The notes beneath the pieces were generated by a model. It did not search any database. It was given only the letters and a program-made list of their open reading frames with translations, and was not told the DNA's origin. The position numbers and the translations under genes are program-made. Positions 1-25,649 of a stretch of 64,000 nt of DNA are shown in pieces. How positions within the stretch are numbered: the first letter of the stretch is position 1; each line of letters opens with the position of its first letter. Source of the DNA: Tenrec ecaudatus (Eukaryota; Chordata; Mammalia; Afrosoricida; Tenrecidae); contig NC_134536.1 in the NCBI RefSeq assembly GCF_050624435.1, positions 129,836,758 to 129,900,757 of the forward strand, written 5' to 3'.

Positions 1-159
1 TAGATTGGTATCGGACATATGGGGTAATATCGGATTATGGACTTGATCTGGATTGGGCTGGGGCATTTTAATATTCAATTGCTCTTGTCTATAAAGCTCT
101 TTGTTACATACATATGAGTGTCTATGCATTTGTTTCTCTAGTCCACCCAGGCTAACACA
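1..159 (+). repeat. ERVL-type LTR, 3' end (truncated by window edge)
   Basis: The segment ends in a U5-like end reading GTTTCTCTAG...GCTAACACA, the same end seen at 56911-56917 and, reversed, at about 42288, 52781 and 55771. The general layout (GTCAACTTG near the start, a TATAAAGCTC-like block, and a CTCTAG...GACTAA-type end) resembles MLT2/ERVL LTRs. Only the last part lies in the window. Family assignment is from memory. Confidence 0.6.
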
Positions 160-717
160 GGGACTCAGCTTCTTTCATTTGCCTCCTACCAATCCCCCCA
201 TCCCCATCCACTGTATCTTTTCCCCTGGCTCTGTGCCCACCACCAGACCCCATGCCTCTGGCTTCCTGAGAACAGCATACTAAAAGAGAGGGAAGCCCAG
301 ACAGGATGACCCTCCTTCCTCTGCCGGGTCCCTGGTCCCAGCCCCTCCAGCACCTTTGGGGAGCTAGTCCCCGCCCCCTCTCCCCTCCCGGCCCCTCAGC
401 CAGCAGCTCCGGCTCTGCCACTAGCTCCTGGGCTATCCCGGCCAGAGCTGGCCTCACCTTTGTAGGCAGCCTCTTTTATGACACGCCCCTCCAGTCACCC
501 AACTTGGGTGTGCGCACGTTTTCCGGACGCACGTCCTGCTGTCTCCGCGCTGTCCGAGCAACGGAAGCCAGCAGCTCAATGAAGGAGGGATGGGCAGGTG
601 ATGTGTCTGCGGGGAGGACCGGAGGCAGGGTGGATGGAGGGTCTGGGAGGGGATGGTGGGGAGGCGGCGGCTCCTGGGTCGCACACGCGGTTTGCACTGG
701 ACTAGTAACCTAAGGAG
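160..717. other. Intergenic DNA, no gene seen
   Basis: Mixed C-rich and G-rich sequence with no repeat I recognise and no exon-like ORF flanked by splice sites. Open frames here occur on both strands and look like chance frames in GC-rich DNA. Confidence 0.5.
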
Positions 718-899
718 AGCCCCGCTGGCTGGCACAGTGGTTATGCATTGGGCTAACTGCCAGGTCAGTGGTTCAAATCCACCAGTTGCTCTGGGGGAGT
801 AAAATGAGGCTCTCTACTCCCGTAAAGTGTTACTGTCTGGGAAATCCACGGGAGGCAATGCTACCCTGTTATGAGTTACTATCAACTAGATGGAAATGA
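718..899 (+). repeat. AfroSINE
   Basis: A tRNA-like head with an A-box-like TGGCACAGTGGTTA and a B-box-like GGTTCAAATCC is followed by the family body (ctctactcccgtaaag... and a late ...gttactatcaactagatgga tail). Orientation is plus. It is directly followed by a GT microsatellite, a usual place for one to grow. Confidence 0.9.
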
Positions 900-934
900 G
901 GTGTGTGTGTGTATGTGTGCGTGTGTGCGTGTGT
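900..934. repeat. (GT)n microsatellite
   Basis: Imperfect GT/GTAT/GC dinucleotide tract directly after the AfroSINE tail. Confidence 0.9.
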
Positions 935-2680
935 TTTAGTGAAGTGGCCTAGAGGCTGGTGGTTTGGAGCCAGTCAGTGGTGCAGTTTAAGAAAGGCTTG
1001 GCCATGGGCTGGTGCCCACACAGCTTACAGCCCCAGCCAAGAGAACCAAGCAGAGCAGCCTGGCCTGGGAACACATGGGCCCGTGAGTCCCATCAGCTTG
1101 GCTGGCAGCCCCTGGGATTGTCTGGAGGGGAGGGGGCCCTCGGATAAAGACCCCGGGTACTACCGCGATGACGGTGACCTTCCCTCCTCCCGATGACCCT
1201 GTCCTGCGCCACAAGCCACAGCAGTCCTGGTTGGTTTGCCACCTGTGTGCCTTCCCACCACAGTGAGTTCCTGGGGGCAGGGTCATGCCTGTCTGCTTCA
1301 GCACTGCGTCCTGGCATGGTGTCCGGCAGACTCACCTGTGCTGAGTGTATGGAAGACAAGGGAGAGTTCTACAAGGCAAACCACCCACCCACCCACGGCA
1401 CTGGCACGAGCCCGCGGAAGGCAGTGGGTTGGGAGAGACGACAGAACTAAGTCTTGGAGGAAGGTGAGCTTGGCAGCGACCACAGCCTGGGAGAAACAGC
1501 ATCATCGGGCTGGCCAGGGAGAAGAGCAGGCAGGGGGCGGTGACTAGACCGGTGCCCGAGAGACATCGCTCACCAAGCCTGGCCCAAGGCGGGCAGGGTG
1601 ACGCATGACGGAGTCGGAGTGGCTTGGCAGGAGAAGTGAAGACATCAAATCCAGCCTCAGTGAATTGAAAAGTGATGGGAGGTGGCTCAGGGGGAAGCGG
1701 GGATGTACAGGAGGGGCAGGGTGGGGCATTGCTGGGTGAGGAGCAGTGTCGTCAGAGGCTGTGGTCTGGGACCACCTGCAGGTGGGTGGTGGGGGGAGCC
1801 AGTGAAAGAGGGTAACAAAGAGCGAAGGCAAAGGAGCCACTACCAAGGACAGCTCGCTGACCTTGAAGGGGACACGGGCATTAGCTTTGACTCAGGGGCC
1901 CCATTCTGAGTGCCTGAGCACTGGCCTGGGGATGGGGGGCTGCTCAGGCGGGCTCTGTGTGTGCCCACCGCCCGCCGAGGCATTCCTGGACCCACTCACT
2001 AACCCTCCCCTGGGGCAGAGACTGCTGGCTGTGCCCGTGGTGACGGCGCTCACTCCCGTGGGTGATGACGTGCTGCCCGGCTAAAACCCACTTCTCGCTT
2101 CCCGTACAGCTGCGTGGGGTCCTGTGACTGGGGCACAAGACCCTCTTGAAGGGGGGGTGCTCTCCCCCACATGCTCTTTCCCTCTTCTCCAGTGCTGGGG
2201 TGTGGACCATGCAGACAGAGCGGCAAACATCTTCCAGACACGGGATATGAGCCGCACCCAGAGTGATGAGGAGGCCTTCCGTCTCACCAAACAGCTCTGG
2301 GGCCCCGGCCTGGACTTCCCTGTTTTAGGAAGCCATTTGGGGGCTTGTTGTTAGAGCAGCCTGCTGCCTCCTGGTACACACCATTTAACCCAGAACCGCT
2401 CCAGCTCCTCTGCTGGGCACCCCGGGCAGTGAGAGACCGCGCTTCTCCCTCCACACCCACGCTAGGAATGTCAGGGATGTTACAGATCTGTGGGTTACAA
2501 GAAGGCTTTTCCCCAGGTTGTCTCCCCCAGATGTCAGACCTAGGGCACTGGCTTGCAACACATGGTAAAGGGCCCAAAGTAGCACGTGTGGAAGCAAGCA
2601 AGTTATCTCCCTGAAGGCTTCGGCCCTCCAGAGCAATCAGACTCTAGTCTGTGCCACCATAGGTGGGGCCCAAACCCTGC
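935..2680. other. Intergenic DNA, no gene seen
   Basis: Mostly unique sequence downstream of the TAF8 3' end. In human the next gene on this side (C6orf132) is proline-rich and convergent with TAF8; I compared the frames here with what I recall of it and found no match. Confidence 0.45.
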
Positions 2681-3240
2681 TGATGACAGTGGATTGGTTT
2701 CCTGAAGGAGAGCTCAGAATGATCAAGCCAGCTCAAGGACGACTAAAGTCAGGCTGCCATCTTAAATCCAGGATCCACCCATCTTGTTTCTTGTCACAGG
2801 TGTACACCTAGACCCTCCCCTTCCTGTTGTGTGTACACCCCTAGATCGTCCCCCTCCCATTGCTGGATGCCTAAGGTACAACCCCTTCCTGTGACTATGT
2901 GGTTCCTGTAATCAGGGGGGCTTGCACACCCCTAAGTATATATAAGCCTTGATCAGAAATATAGTCCTCTTTCTCCTCCCACTCTCTGCAGACCTGGCTG
3001 CTGAGATCATGGCCATCCAGGAGGTGAGCAGGCTACTATAAAACGTGTCTGACTCCTTTATATTCTTTCTACCTTTCCTATCTTCTATGACTTTAGTCTT
3101 TCTATATTATCACCATGCAACTGCCCCTATGGACCTGTGGGATTGTCAGAGGCTGGTTACTCTGACACAGATCCATCATGAAACCCGTTCCACGCCCTGT
3201 AGACTCCACCGTGGAAGAGGGGCAGGGGTGAGCGGCCTAG
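2681..3240 (+). mobile_element. Possible solo LTR (endogenous retrovirus type)
   Basis: The block has a TATA-box-like TATATATAAG at about 2937-2946 after pyrimidine-rich runs, then a CTCTCTGCAG stretch and a further ATAAAA-containing segment, as in an LTR with U3, R and U5. I see no retroviral coding sequence next to it. Both ends are uncertain and the family is not identified; it could also be an old promoter-like unique sequence. Confidence 0.4.
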
Positions 3241-4439
3241 GCTGGCCTCACCACCACACCCTCCTTACCTAGTCCCACTTCCAGCTCCCTCTCCTCCCAT
3301 CCCAGGCGAGCAAGAATGAGGGTATGGTGGGAACCACCTTGCCCAAGGCAGTGCTAGGTGCAGGGGATGGACAGAGTGGGAGCCAGTCCCAGGGAAGGAG
3401 TGTGGGAGGTGAAGGAGCAGGGACTGTGACCACACTGTGGCTCGGCCACTCCGCAGCCTCCTGACCTCCCAGGTCAGTGTGTGTCTACTTTTGGGGTAAC
3501 GGACAATTCAAGGGGTCCTGGTCACACATGACTGCTGCTGGGTAGGTGGGTCCAACGCACCTGCCACTGCAGGAGAAAGTGGTGGCTAGGTGCTTCCTGA
3601 GAGGTAAACTGAGGCACCGGGAGACGGGAGATGGACAGACAACTGAAAGGACAAGGGGAGAGCAGAAACAAATAGCTTTATTAGGGGGAGCTCCTGGGTC
3701 TAGCAAGCAGCCCAGGGGAATCGCAGGCTTTGTTTGGGTCCAGGGGGTTTTAAAGGAAAGTGGGGCAAAGGGGGGGGGGTATCCGTGCTACAGCAGCAAG
3801 GTTTATGGTCCAGGATGTAGTTTATTAGCTCTGGCGGGCAGGCTGACCAGTTCCCAGGAAGTCCGGCATTCCAAGCATTGTTCTTGGGTCTCCTGGTTTC
3901 GGGAGCAGCTGCCGACCTCTGGGGACATGCAGGGAAGCGGGGCGCTGACCTGCCTCGGCTCAGTCCACACACTTCCCTATTAGTGTTGGAAAGCCATGGG
4001 GCAGTTCTACTCACCGCCAGTCTGAACACCAATAATTGCTGCTGATTTCTGAGGGTGATGACGACATGGTGGTGTGTTAAAAACAAGTATCAGACCACAC
4101 AGCTATGCTCTGTGGACTTCAGACAAACGTGCCAACAGTTCCACGGTGGGGTAGCTTTGCCAACAAACGGTGCTAGAGCAGGGATGTCCCCAGGCTAAGC
4201 ACGAACCTGTCTAAACACCGCTATGTACAAACAACTCAGTCAAGGTGGGGCATGGACCTTTTAAAACGTCCAGTATGAACTGACAAACATCTCTGAAAAG
4301 ATGGAAAAGAAAAACGTCGAGCCTTTGGGCTTGGGAGAACTGAGCAATGACTGTCCAACTCCACTTGTTCCAGGGGGGCGAGTGAGAGTACAAGTGAAAT
4401 ATATACATATATAATAGTAATAATATGTAACAAGAACAA
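3241..4439. other. Intergenic DNA with AATAAA on the minus strand
   Basis: No gene is visible. On the minus strand AATAAAGC lies at 3677-3682 followed by T-rich sequence, which would fit an LTR or an old transcript end. A short AfroSINE-like scrap (ggggcagttctactcaccg) sits at about 3998-4016. None of this is strong enough to name an element. Confidence 0.3.
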
Positions 4440-4605
4440 GGGTTCCTGGGAGAAAGGTGGGAGGGGGATAAAGGGGAGCTGAGAAAAAAAGAATTCAAGA
4501 AGAAAGTGTATGGAAACAGACTGCTTGAACTACTGGAATTAGGGAATGTCAGGACACCTGTTGGAGTTCCCAACACAATAAGGAATTGAACAAGACCTTG
4601 GGCTT
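4440..4605 (+). repeat. RTE-type LINE, 3' tail
   Basis: A segment with gaattcaagaagaaagtg, then ...ggaatgtcaggacacctg and ...cccaacacaataa, matches the tail pieces flanking the LTR at 42225-42287 and 42786-42870. The plus orientation is inferred from the ...cccaataaaa-type ends seen elsewhere. Confidence 0.5.
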
Positions 4606-5032
4606 AAGCAGTGGGGGGGGGGGTGCCCTCGACATTCATGGCTTACAGGAATGCAAAGGTGCAGTCTCTCAGGAGGAAGAGCTGGGCCATTTCCTCTAAA
4701 CATGCAGGTATCTTGAAAGCGTCCAGATCCTGGGTCTCCCTTAGGGGTGCCTGTGGGGTACAGAGAAGCGCGTTCCCTATTTCTTGGCTGTAACCCCCCA
4801 GGAAGAAATCACGCGGCTGCCTTCTGTGGAGCTGCTGGGCCAGAGCTTCCAGGCCTGGAGCTCAGAGTCGTGGCCTCCATCCCGGCTGGTCAAGGGCGCA
4901 CAATTTTTGCCAGCAGGGATCCAAGCCAGACACCCCAACCCCTGCTGTTGAGCTCATTCCAACGCATGTAGTGCAGACCCCCTGGGGGCACCCCAGCTTG
5001 TAATTAATTATTTAGAGGAGTGGAAAGCTTTT
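4606..5032. other. Intergenic DNA, no gene seen
   Basis: Unique-looking sequence with a G9-10 run at its start and an AT-rich end (taattaattattta). Nothing further recognised. Confidence 0.35.
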
Positions 5033-5100
5033 TCTTCTGCAGAACAGTTGACGGTTTTGAACTGCTGACCTTTCTGTTAGCAATCAGATGCATACCCAGG
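5033..5100 (-). repeat. AfroSINE fragment
   Basis: The reversed head is readable (ttttgaactgctgaccttt, then ttagcaatcagatgcata), corresponding to the tRNA-like B-box region. Only about a third of the unit remains. Confidence 0.65.
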
Positions 5101-5165
5101 GACAGGGTTAAGCAATCCACTCAGGCATTTACCCCAGAAAAAGGAAAACTGAAGTTCGAAGAAAC

Positions 5166-5171
5166 TTTATT
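5166..5171 (-). promoter_or_regulatory. Candidate distal poly(A) signal for TAF8
   Basis: AATAAA on the minus strand in the context ACCAATAAAGTTTCTTCG, which looks like a real mRNA 3' end. If used, the TAF8 3' UTR would be about 2.5 kb. The signal at 6112-6117 would be met first. Confidence 0.4.
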
Positions 5172-5474
5172 GGTCACAGGCAAACACTGGGAGCAGTTCA
5201 GTGGTCCTTGCACGGGTGAACTGAACAATGGTACACCCGCCCCACAGAAAGAAATGCACCAGCCACCTGGATGGATCTCCAGGCAGCCCACTGGGCGGGG
5301 AGCCCCTCTCCAAAGGTTACATCCTATACGGTCCAGTTACACAACATGCTTTGGAATGAGGTGACAGAGACGGAGAGCAGAGGACTGGCTGCCAGCGGGT
5401 TGGGGGAGAAAAGGGGGAAGGTGTGGTGACTGAGACAGCAGAGCCCGAGGCTGGTGGCAGCGGGAGTTATGTAC

Positions 5475-5514
5475 AACACACACACACACACACACGCACG
5501 CACGCACGCACACA
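5475..5514. repeat. (CA)n/(CGCA)n microsatellite
   Basis: Pure CA passing into CGCA repeats; alternating purine-pyrimidine throughout. Confidence 0.9.
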
Positions 5515-6094
5515 CGGGGTGCAGGCCATTAGACTCCGCGCCCCCCATTCCGACTCAGAGACCCCGGGCTTGTGAGGCGGTCGTGCTGCTGGAGGCAGAT
5601 GGCCTCGTCCCTCTCCCGGGCAGCAACGGCAGGGTCAGACTGCCCACCTTCCGGGGTCACTTCTGCACCAGCAGGGCTCCTGGTTTGTGGGTGTGCAACC
5701 CTGGTCAGAGGTGAAGGGGGCCTATGGTTTTGCTGCTGCCCTGACTGGAGAGGCAAGGGACTGCCCCTAGGGGGGTGGGCCCAGGGCCCAGGGGACCTCC
5801 CTGGACTTCCTGTTAGTCGATCCCGGTCTCACAGTGAAAGGTTCCAGAAGGTCAGGCCCATTCTGACACTGACCAACCCGACGACACAGTACGGGATGGC
5901 TTGCAGCAAAGGCTCCAGGGAGAGCGGCGATGGGAAAGCCAGCAGCAGGGGAAGCCTGGCCACTGTGGGCGCCGGCCGGCCGGGACACCTGTTCCTCTGC
6001 CTGGGTTGGAAAGGCTCCCAAACCCACCCTTTCTCAGGTTCCTGGTTACTTAGTCCAATAGGAGGTGGAACACAAGTGCGAAGCTCACGATGCT

Positions 6095-7713
6095 ATTTCA
6101 CGTACAGAGGTTTTATTCGATCATTATGTGCGGATATGCACGCATTTTTCATTTGACTCTGTGGATGGTTTCCCACCCCTAAGCCCCACCCCCAAAACAA
6201 ATCCTCCGAAGTTATAAAAAATAGAAATTTATAAATAAACCTTGAGAAGTATGCACAGTTTTACACAGTAATGGCGGGTCTACAATTCCAGAAGTCTAAT
6301 GGTTTCTCAGCGCCCCCCTAGGGAGCAGAATCACAGCCACCCCCGCCGTCTCTGCTACCCCAACAGCAGCCCACCCTGCCCTTCAGCACAACGGGTGCCG
6401 CGGGGGCTTGTCCAGGCACGGCCGTTTCTGAAGGCAGAGGACAGCCTGCACACGCCACGCCTCAAAGCCAGGGCTGTACTTAAACTCACCAAGAGCTGAG
6501 CCACCAGGGCAAGGGGCCAGCACAGCTCCTGCACCAGGAGGCCGGGTGGGGTCCCCGGCTAGCTAGTTGTGCTGCTCCGCAGGAGGTCTGCGTCACCACC
6601 AACTCCTATCTGGTCCAGGGCCGGAGAAGTCGCTGGTCTCCGGGAGCATCCCTCCTTCCAGGCCAAGGGATGGAGTGTCTGGGAAGCCTGCTATCCTGCC
6701 ACCACGTTGACAGGCACGTGAAAGAAGACGGCCCACGTCCACACAGCCTTTGCCCCGGACCCCTGACCATCTTGTGCTGAACCTCTGGGTGTAGATGCAC
6801 CTGTGATTTCTCCCTCTGGATTGCAGCCAAGCGAGGGTTGGCTGCCTGGCGGTTTCGTGGCCAGGCTGCTTGTTTCCCGGTGTGTAGAGGTCGCTGAGGA
6901 TGAGGCTGGCTTCCCTCAGGAGGCTGTGGTGGAGCGAGTCCCACCTGCTCCTGGAAGGGGCCTTGGCTTTGCCCCTGGGCGCCTTGAGGAGGAGGCACGT
7001 GGCTTTGTCCACACCGCCTTCCAGCCCAGCCAGGCTGCTCAGCCCTCGGAAGACACGGGCTTCCTGCTGCTGGTGGTCTGGCTCTCCTACCAAGAGACCG
7101 GTGCCAGGGCACCCAGGGCAGGCTCTGGTCCGAGCAAGCCTGTTTCCCAGGAGGGTGGGGACGCGGTGGCTCCGGTGTGAGGCACTTTCTGCACTGACTG
7201 GCGGGGGAATAGGAGGTTCCCTGGCAGGTCCGTCTACCCGCCAGCGCCAGGTCCAGTCAGTTCAACAGGGGAGCTGGGGGCCGGCTGAAGACTCTGCTGA
7301 GGAGGTGGTTCTGGGACGACCAATTCATTCCACAGGCGCCTGTGAGTCACTGGGGGCCCGGACACCCTGAACCTCAACCTGGGCAGTCTCTCAGGTGGTC
7401 AGCAAAGCAGGGGGAGAGAGGGCTTTACTTTCCTGCCACCACCCCTCCCCTGTCTTCCAGGCTTCAAAGCAAGCAGCGAGTTCTGGGATGGACAGAAAAA
7501 GTCACCAGCTGCCCCCCTCCCCCTCTGTGGGGCCTGGATGGCAAAGCAGCCTCAGAATCACCCTGCTCTCTTCCTCAGCCCAAAGGTTCAAACTGCTGCT
7601 GGCCGGGCTCAGCCACACGGACAGGTGGAGGCCCCCTCACGTCCCGCCTCCAGTGCCTTCACTCGCCCAGGATGGGGGCGCCCGTCCCGCATGAGCCAGG
7701 CTTCCTTTGCAGC
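6095..7713 (-). other. TAF8: TAF8 3' UTR (last exon, non-coding part)
   Basis: This follows the TGA at 7714-7716 in the last exon and continues to the poly(A) signal at 6112-6117. It holds no AfroSINE or LINE that I can see, in contrast to the introns, which fits an exon. The many open frames here (for example on the plus strand near 6803-7370 and 7342-8022) are chance frames in GC-rich UTR. The 3' limit is inferred. Confidence 0.55.
6112..6117 (-). promoter_or_regulatory. TAF8: Probable TAF8 poly(A) signal
   Basis: AATAAA on the minus strand, about 1.6 kb after the TAF8 stop codon and the first canonical hexamer noticed in that direction. Cleavage would fall near 6090-6100. Confidence 0.55.
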
Positions 7714-22381
<14,668 letters not shown>

Positions 22382-22418
22382 CTTGCTCTGTCGTAATGCG
22401 CGCGCGCGCGGGGAGAGG

Positions 22419-22431
22419 TGGGACTTGTAGT
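22419..22431 (-). promoter_or_regulatory. ZNF143-like motif at the TAF8 5' end
   Basis: On the minus strand the site reads ACTACAAGTCCCA, matching the ACTACAATTCCCA half of the ZNF143/THAP11 promoter element. It is about 40 bp upstream of the ATG, close to where transcription should start. Confidence 0.5.
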
Positions 22432-22436
22432 CACGG

Positions 22437-22505
22437 GGCGGGGCGGCAAGGAGGCGGGGCGGCAAGGAGGCGGGGCGGCAAGGAGGCGGGGCGGCAAGGA
22501 GGCGG
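22437..22505. repeat. 4-copy 16-bp GC-box tandem repeat
   Basis: The unit GGCGGGGCGGCAAGGA repeats with exact 16-bp spacing (CAAGGA at 22447, 22463, 22479, 22495). Each unit carries a GGGGCGG Sp1/KLF box. It lies 60-125 bp upstream of the TAF8 ATG, so it is both a minisatellite and a core-promoter element. Confidence 0.9.
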
Positions 22506-22536
22506 TGCTTTAAGCTTCTGAGCGGGCGGGGCCGGC

Positions 22537-22587
22537 ATCCCGAGGATGCGCCGGTCACGTGACCTCACAGTATCCCGAGAATGCGCC
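22537..22587. promoter_or_regulatory. Palindromic CLEAR/E-box between two 16-bp direct repeats
   Basis: GTCACGTGAC at 22554-22563 is a perfect palindrome and equals the CLEAR/USF consensus. It lies between ATCCCGAGGATGCGCC (22537-22552) and ATCCCGAGAATGCGCC (22572-22587), identical but for one base. Factor binding (TFEB/USF class) is inferred. Confidence 0.65.
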
Positions 22588-22599
22588 CTTCTCCTCGGT

Positions 22600-23733
22600 C
22601 TTACTAATGCGAAGAACCCTATTTCGGCTGGAAATCCTTTCTCGCAAAGCGCACGCTCCCAGAATGGCCCAGGAGGCCGTCTACCCTCGCGGCGTTCGGC
22701 AAAGCTGCCCTGTGATGACCAACACCTGGCGGAGCCCGGCACTGCCCGACTCACTGTGGGAGCGAGGGGTGGGTTCTGGGCACCCCCGTTATCTAGCTCC
22801 CCGAGTGGCTCTCCGGACGAGCTAATTTGCGCAGTGGAAGCACCCAACTTTCGGGTTTCGTACCCGAGGCTGCCCGGTGGCCGCTTCCCACTCGGACACC
22901 CCTCCCTCAATCGCAAGCTTTCCCTGCGCACCCTCCCGGGAGGCGCCCCGAGGGAGCTGTGCCTTTGCCCCTCGGCCCCCAGGTCCCGTCCCCGGAGCCC
23001 CTGATGCCCCCGCGCCTGTTCGCCGGGGCGCGGACGCGGGCTTTGGATGCACGCTCGCCAGCTTGGAAAGGGGCGACTTGGCGCACCGCACGGTGCCTCC
23101 GTGTCCTCTATCTTGCAGAAGGGCGGTGGGACTGGGCCCTGGGGCGGCAAGAGGAGGCTTCGTCACGGGACCAGCCGTCCAGTAAGCGATCGGGAAAGGG
23201 GGCCTCTTGTTGATTTCCTGGGCAGCGCGTGGCGGGCCTTGGCGTGCGCCCAGCCCGCAGCGGTCTGGGAACTCCGCCCACACCTGCGCATCGGCGAGCG
23301 ACCCCCGCCCTCTGGGCCTGGGGAGGGGGGCCCCTCCGGGCGGGGATCTGGTGGGGGGGGGACAGCGGAGCGAGCACTCCGGGCCACCCGCCCCCACCCC
23401 GCGCTCCAGCCCTGCGGCAGCCCCCGCCCCCTCTGCCCCACTTCCTGCCCGGCTTTCACCTCGGGATCAGCGGCCCGCGGCAGACTTGTAAACACACTGC
23501 GTCGGGGGGGTGGGGTGGGGGTGGAGACCGGCTCTGTTTGGGTGCCGGGGGAGGGGTGCAAGCTTCTCCCCGAGAACGCAAGCCAGAGGCTGCAGGAGAC
23601 GGCGCGCGCCTGCGTCCGCGTCCAGCGCTCCGTGGGAGGACTCACTTGCCCAGGAGGGATGGGGCGTCAGCCTCGCCCCCCCTTCCCTGCGGGCTCTGGA
23701 GCTCCGGCTGCAGTCCTGAGCCGGCTGCTGGAG
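22600..23733 (+). other. Possible first exon of a plus-strand transcript (distal CCND3 5' end)
   Basis: A strong donor, GGAG|GTGAGTG with GT at 23734-23735, lies in the CpG island on the plus strand. It would suit a 5' exon reading away from TAF8. Exon start and transcript are not visible from sequence; the CCND3 link is from human gene order only. No cyclin-like residues are encoded. Confidence 0.2.
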
Positions 23734-24479
23734 GTGAGTGGGCTCTGGGGGCTGCCGCGCCCTCCAAGCTCCCGGTGGGTTCTGGAGCTCTGCCCACTCT
23801 CTGTCCGCAGGGCAGCCCCCAACCCCTTCCGCAGGCTTTTCTAGGTGGGGGCACATCCTCAGATCTCAGCTCCGAGATGACCGGGAAGCCAAGTGCCTTT
23901 CCCGGGCCGCCCTGCACCGTCCTATTCAGAGACCCGGTGTGGGCAGAGAGCCTGGAGGTGCCCCCCAGGTGGGCAGACCTGCGAAACTGAAGGAAAGACC
24001 CCCTCAGTGGGCTCCTCCGGGGTGTCTGATGCCAGACAGATGATGATGGCCTTAGCATCCTCTGGGTCTTGGAAGAAAACAACAAAACCCACGATGTTGT
24101 TTGGGAGGACAGAAAGCATTGGTCCGTTGCCTTTTCTCAGGGAGCATTAATTGGCTCACTGCAAGCACCCACTGATGCGCAGCATGGTGTGTGGAGCGCT
24201 GAGGGTGCGGGGCTGCGCTTCGTGCCGCCCTCCTCCTCGGTGGGTCTCAGAACAGGAGATCCGTGCTGCGGCTGAGATGGTTGGGGGAAGGCCACGGAGA
24301 GAAGGGGCGTTTGAGATGGGTGCTGAGAGAGGACTATTCAAGCGGCAGAGGAGCAGTGCACTGGCTTTGGGGGGGCACGTACTCGGGTCCACAAAGCTGT
24401 ATGAACACCGCCTGTGCGCCTGGCCGTTGGATGCAGACAGAATTCCCTCCTCTCCGTAGCCCACTGTCTAGGCATGACT

Positions 24480-25105
24480 AGAGAGTGAAGAGTGTAAATT
24501 CAGGGAAAGACAGTTTCCGGGCTGCTTCCCAAGAACCCTGGAATTCCCAGCACAGCCGTGTAGCCAGGAGGGGTCCCCCTGGGGGCGATGTGGTAGACTG
24601 CACTGTCCAGGGCCACCCACTCCCCATCCCTGGACTCTGAAACGGGTTCCTCCAACCAACCAGTCCTTGTGTCCCCCTCCCCACCCCCCGGAGGACCACC
24701 ACCTCCTTTCTGGTGTGTGTGGAGGGGGCGGAGGGGGGTGTGGCGCAGCAGGTTCCAGAAGTGGCCTCACTGTTTTCCTGCGGTCTCGTGCACTCACAAT
24801 GCCCGGCCTCCTGTGAGAGACAGGTGAGGCTGCCCACTCATTTGTTTCCTCCGTCTTTGCTGGGGCAGGTGCTCTGTGTCTGCACAGGTTAAATGCTGGG
24901 GAGAAAATGGTGGGCAAGTCAAGCACCTCTGCCTCCTGGAGCCTTGAGAGTGGGGAGAGTGGGGGTGGGTGGGAGGAGAGTGTGTTTGGGGGGTGGGGGG
25001 GCGTTACAGTAGGTTTCCTCGTAGTGGCAGCCCTCAGGGAGTCTAATATCCCAGTTTCCCTTGGGCTTCTTCCAAGGGCTTCGGATGTCCCTGCTCATTC
25101 AGCCC
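24480..25105. other. Probable CCND3 5' intron, unique sequence
   Basis: No exon, RNA gene or repeat recognised. G-rich on the plus strand near 24950-25000. Confidence 0.35.
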
Positions 25106-25109
25106 TATA

Positions 25110-25290
25110 AAGGCCCCTCGTGACACAGCAGGCTCTGGGCCACCTGAAAGGTGGGTAGTTCAAACCCACCCACCTGCTCCACAGGAGCAAGGCCTGGATA
25201 CCTGCCTCCAGACAGATGACAGCTGAGAACACCTGCTGGGGTAGGTAGGTCCCCTCTGTCACATCGGAGTTGACTCGTTGGCACTAACAG
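25110..25290 (+). repeat. AfroSINE
   Basis: Diverged plus copy: cccctcgtgacacagcaggc, gtagttcaaacccacccacc, and the tail tcggagttgactcgttggca. Confidence 0.75.
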
Positions 25291-25440
25291 CTCTGTGAGG
25301 TGGGCACTGGGTTTATCTCCAACTGAGACACACGAGAACTCGGGCTCTGAAGGAACAAGGAGTCTTCCTAGGGGCAGAGCTGGAGTTGAAGTCCAGGTCA
25401 CTTGACCTGGGAGGCTCTGTTCTTCACTGCCTGTCCCCTC
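25291..25440 (+). repeat. MIR fragment
   Basis: Follows the MIR 3' pattern: gtgaggtgggcactgggttt (tatccc position), gagacacacgagaactcggg, gcagagctggagttgaagtc, with a final cctgggaggctctgt. Confidence 0.5.
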
Positions 25441-25649
25441 AAGAGACCACACAGAAGGTGCTCCAGAACCGGGGCTGGGAGTTTCCTGAAGGGAGTCAGT
25501 CTGTAGGCCTGCACACACAGGTGATTTGAGGGGGCGTGAGCCTGTTAGCTAGCTGAGCATGGGCGCTTGTTCTGTTTACAGGAAGCCCAGCAGGCCTGGA
25601 GCAGGCTGTGGGGGCAGCACACAGCTGCTCTCTTCTCCTGATGGTCCTG

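Noticed and set aside
3490-4090. Minus-strand solo LTR
   Set aside because: AATAAAGC at 3677-3682 with a T-rich follow-up looks LTR-like, but ends, TATA box and a second copy are lacking, and part of the block looks like AfroSINE debris.
1-6090. C6orf132 coding sequence (human neighbour)
   Set aside because: No frame here resembles that proline-rich protein as I remember it; in human there is a gap of many kilobases after TAF8.
22437-22505. CRISPR-like array
   Set aside because: Units are tandem without spacers and the genome is mammalian; it is a GC-box minisatellite.
22431-23990. Several long open frames (up to 265 residues) on both strands
   Set aside because: They lie in the CpG island, where stop codons are rare. 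They are Pro/Arg/Gly/Ala-rich and overlap one another in different frames.
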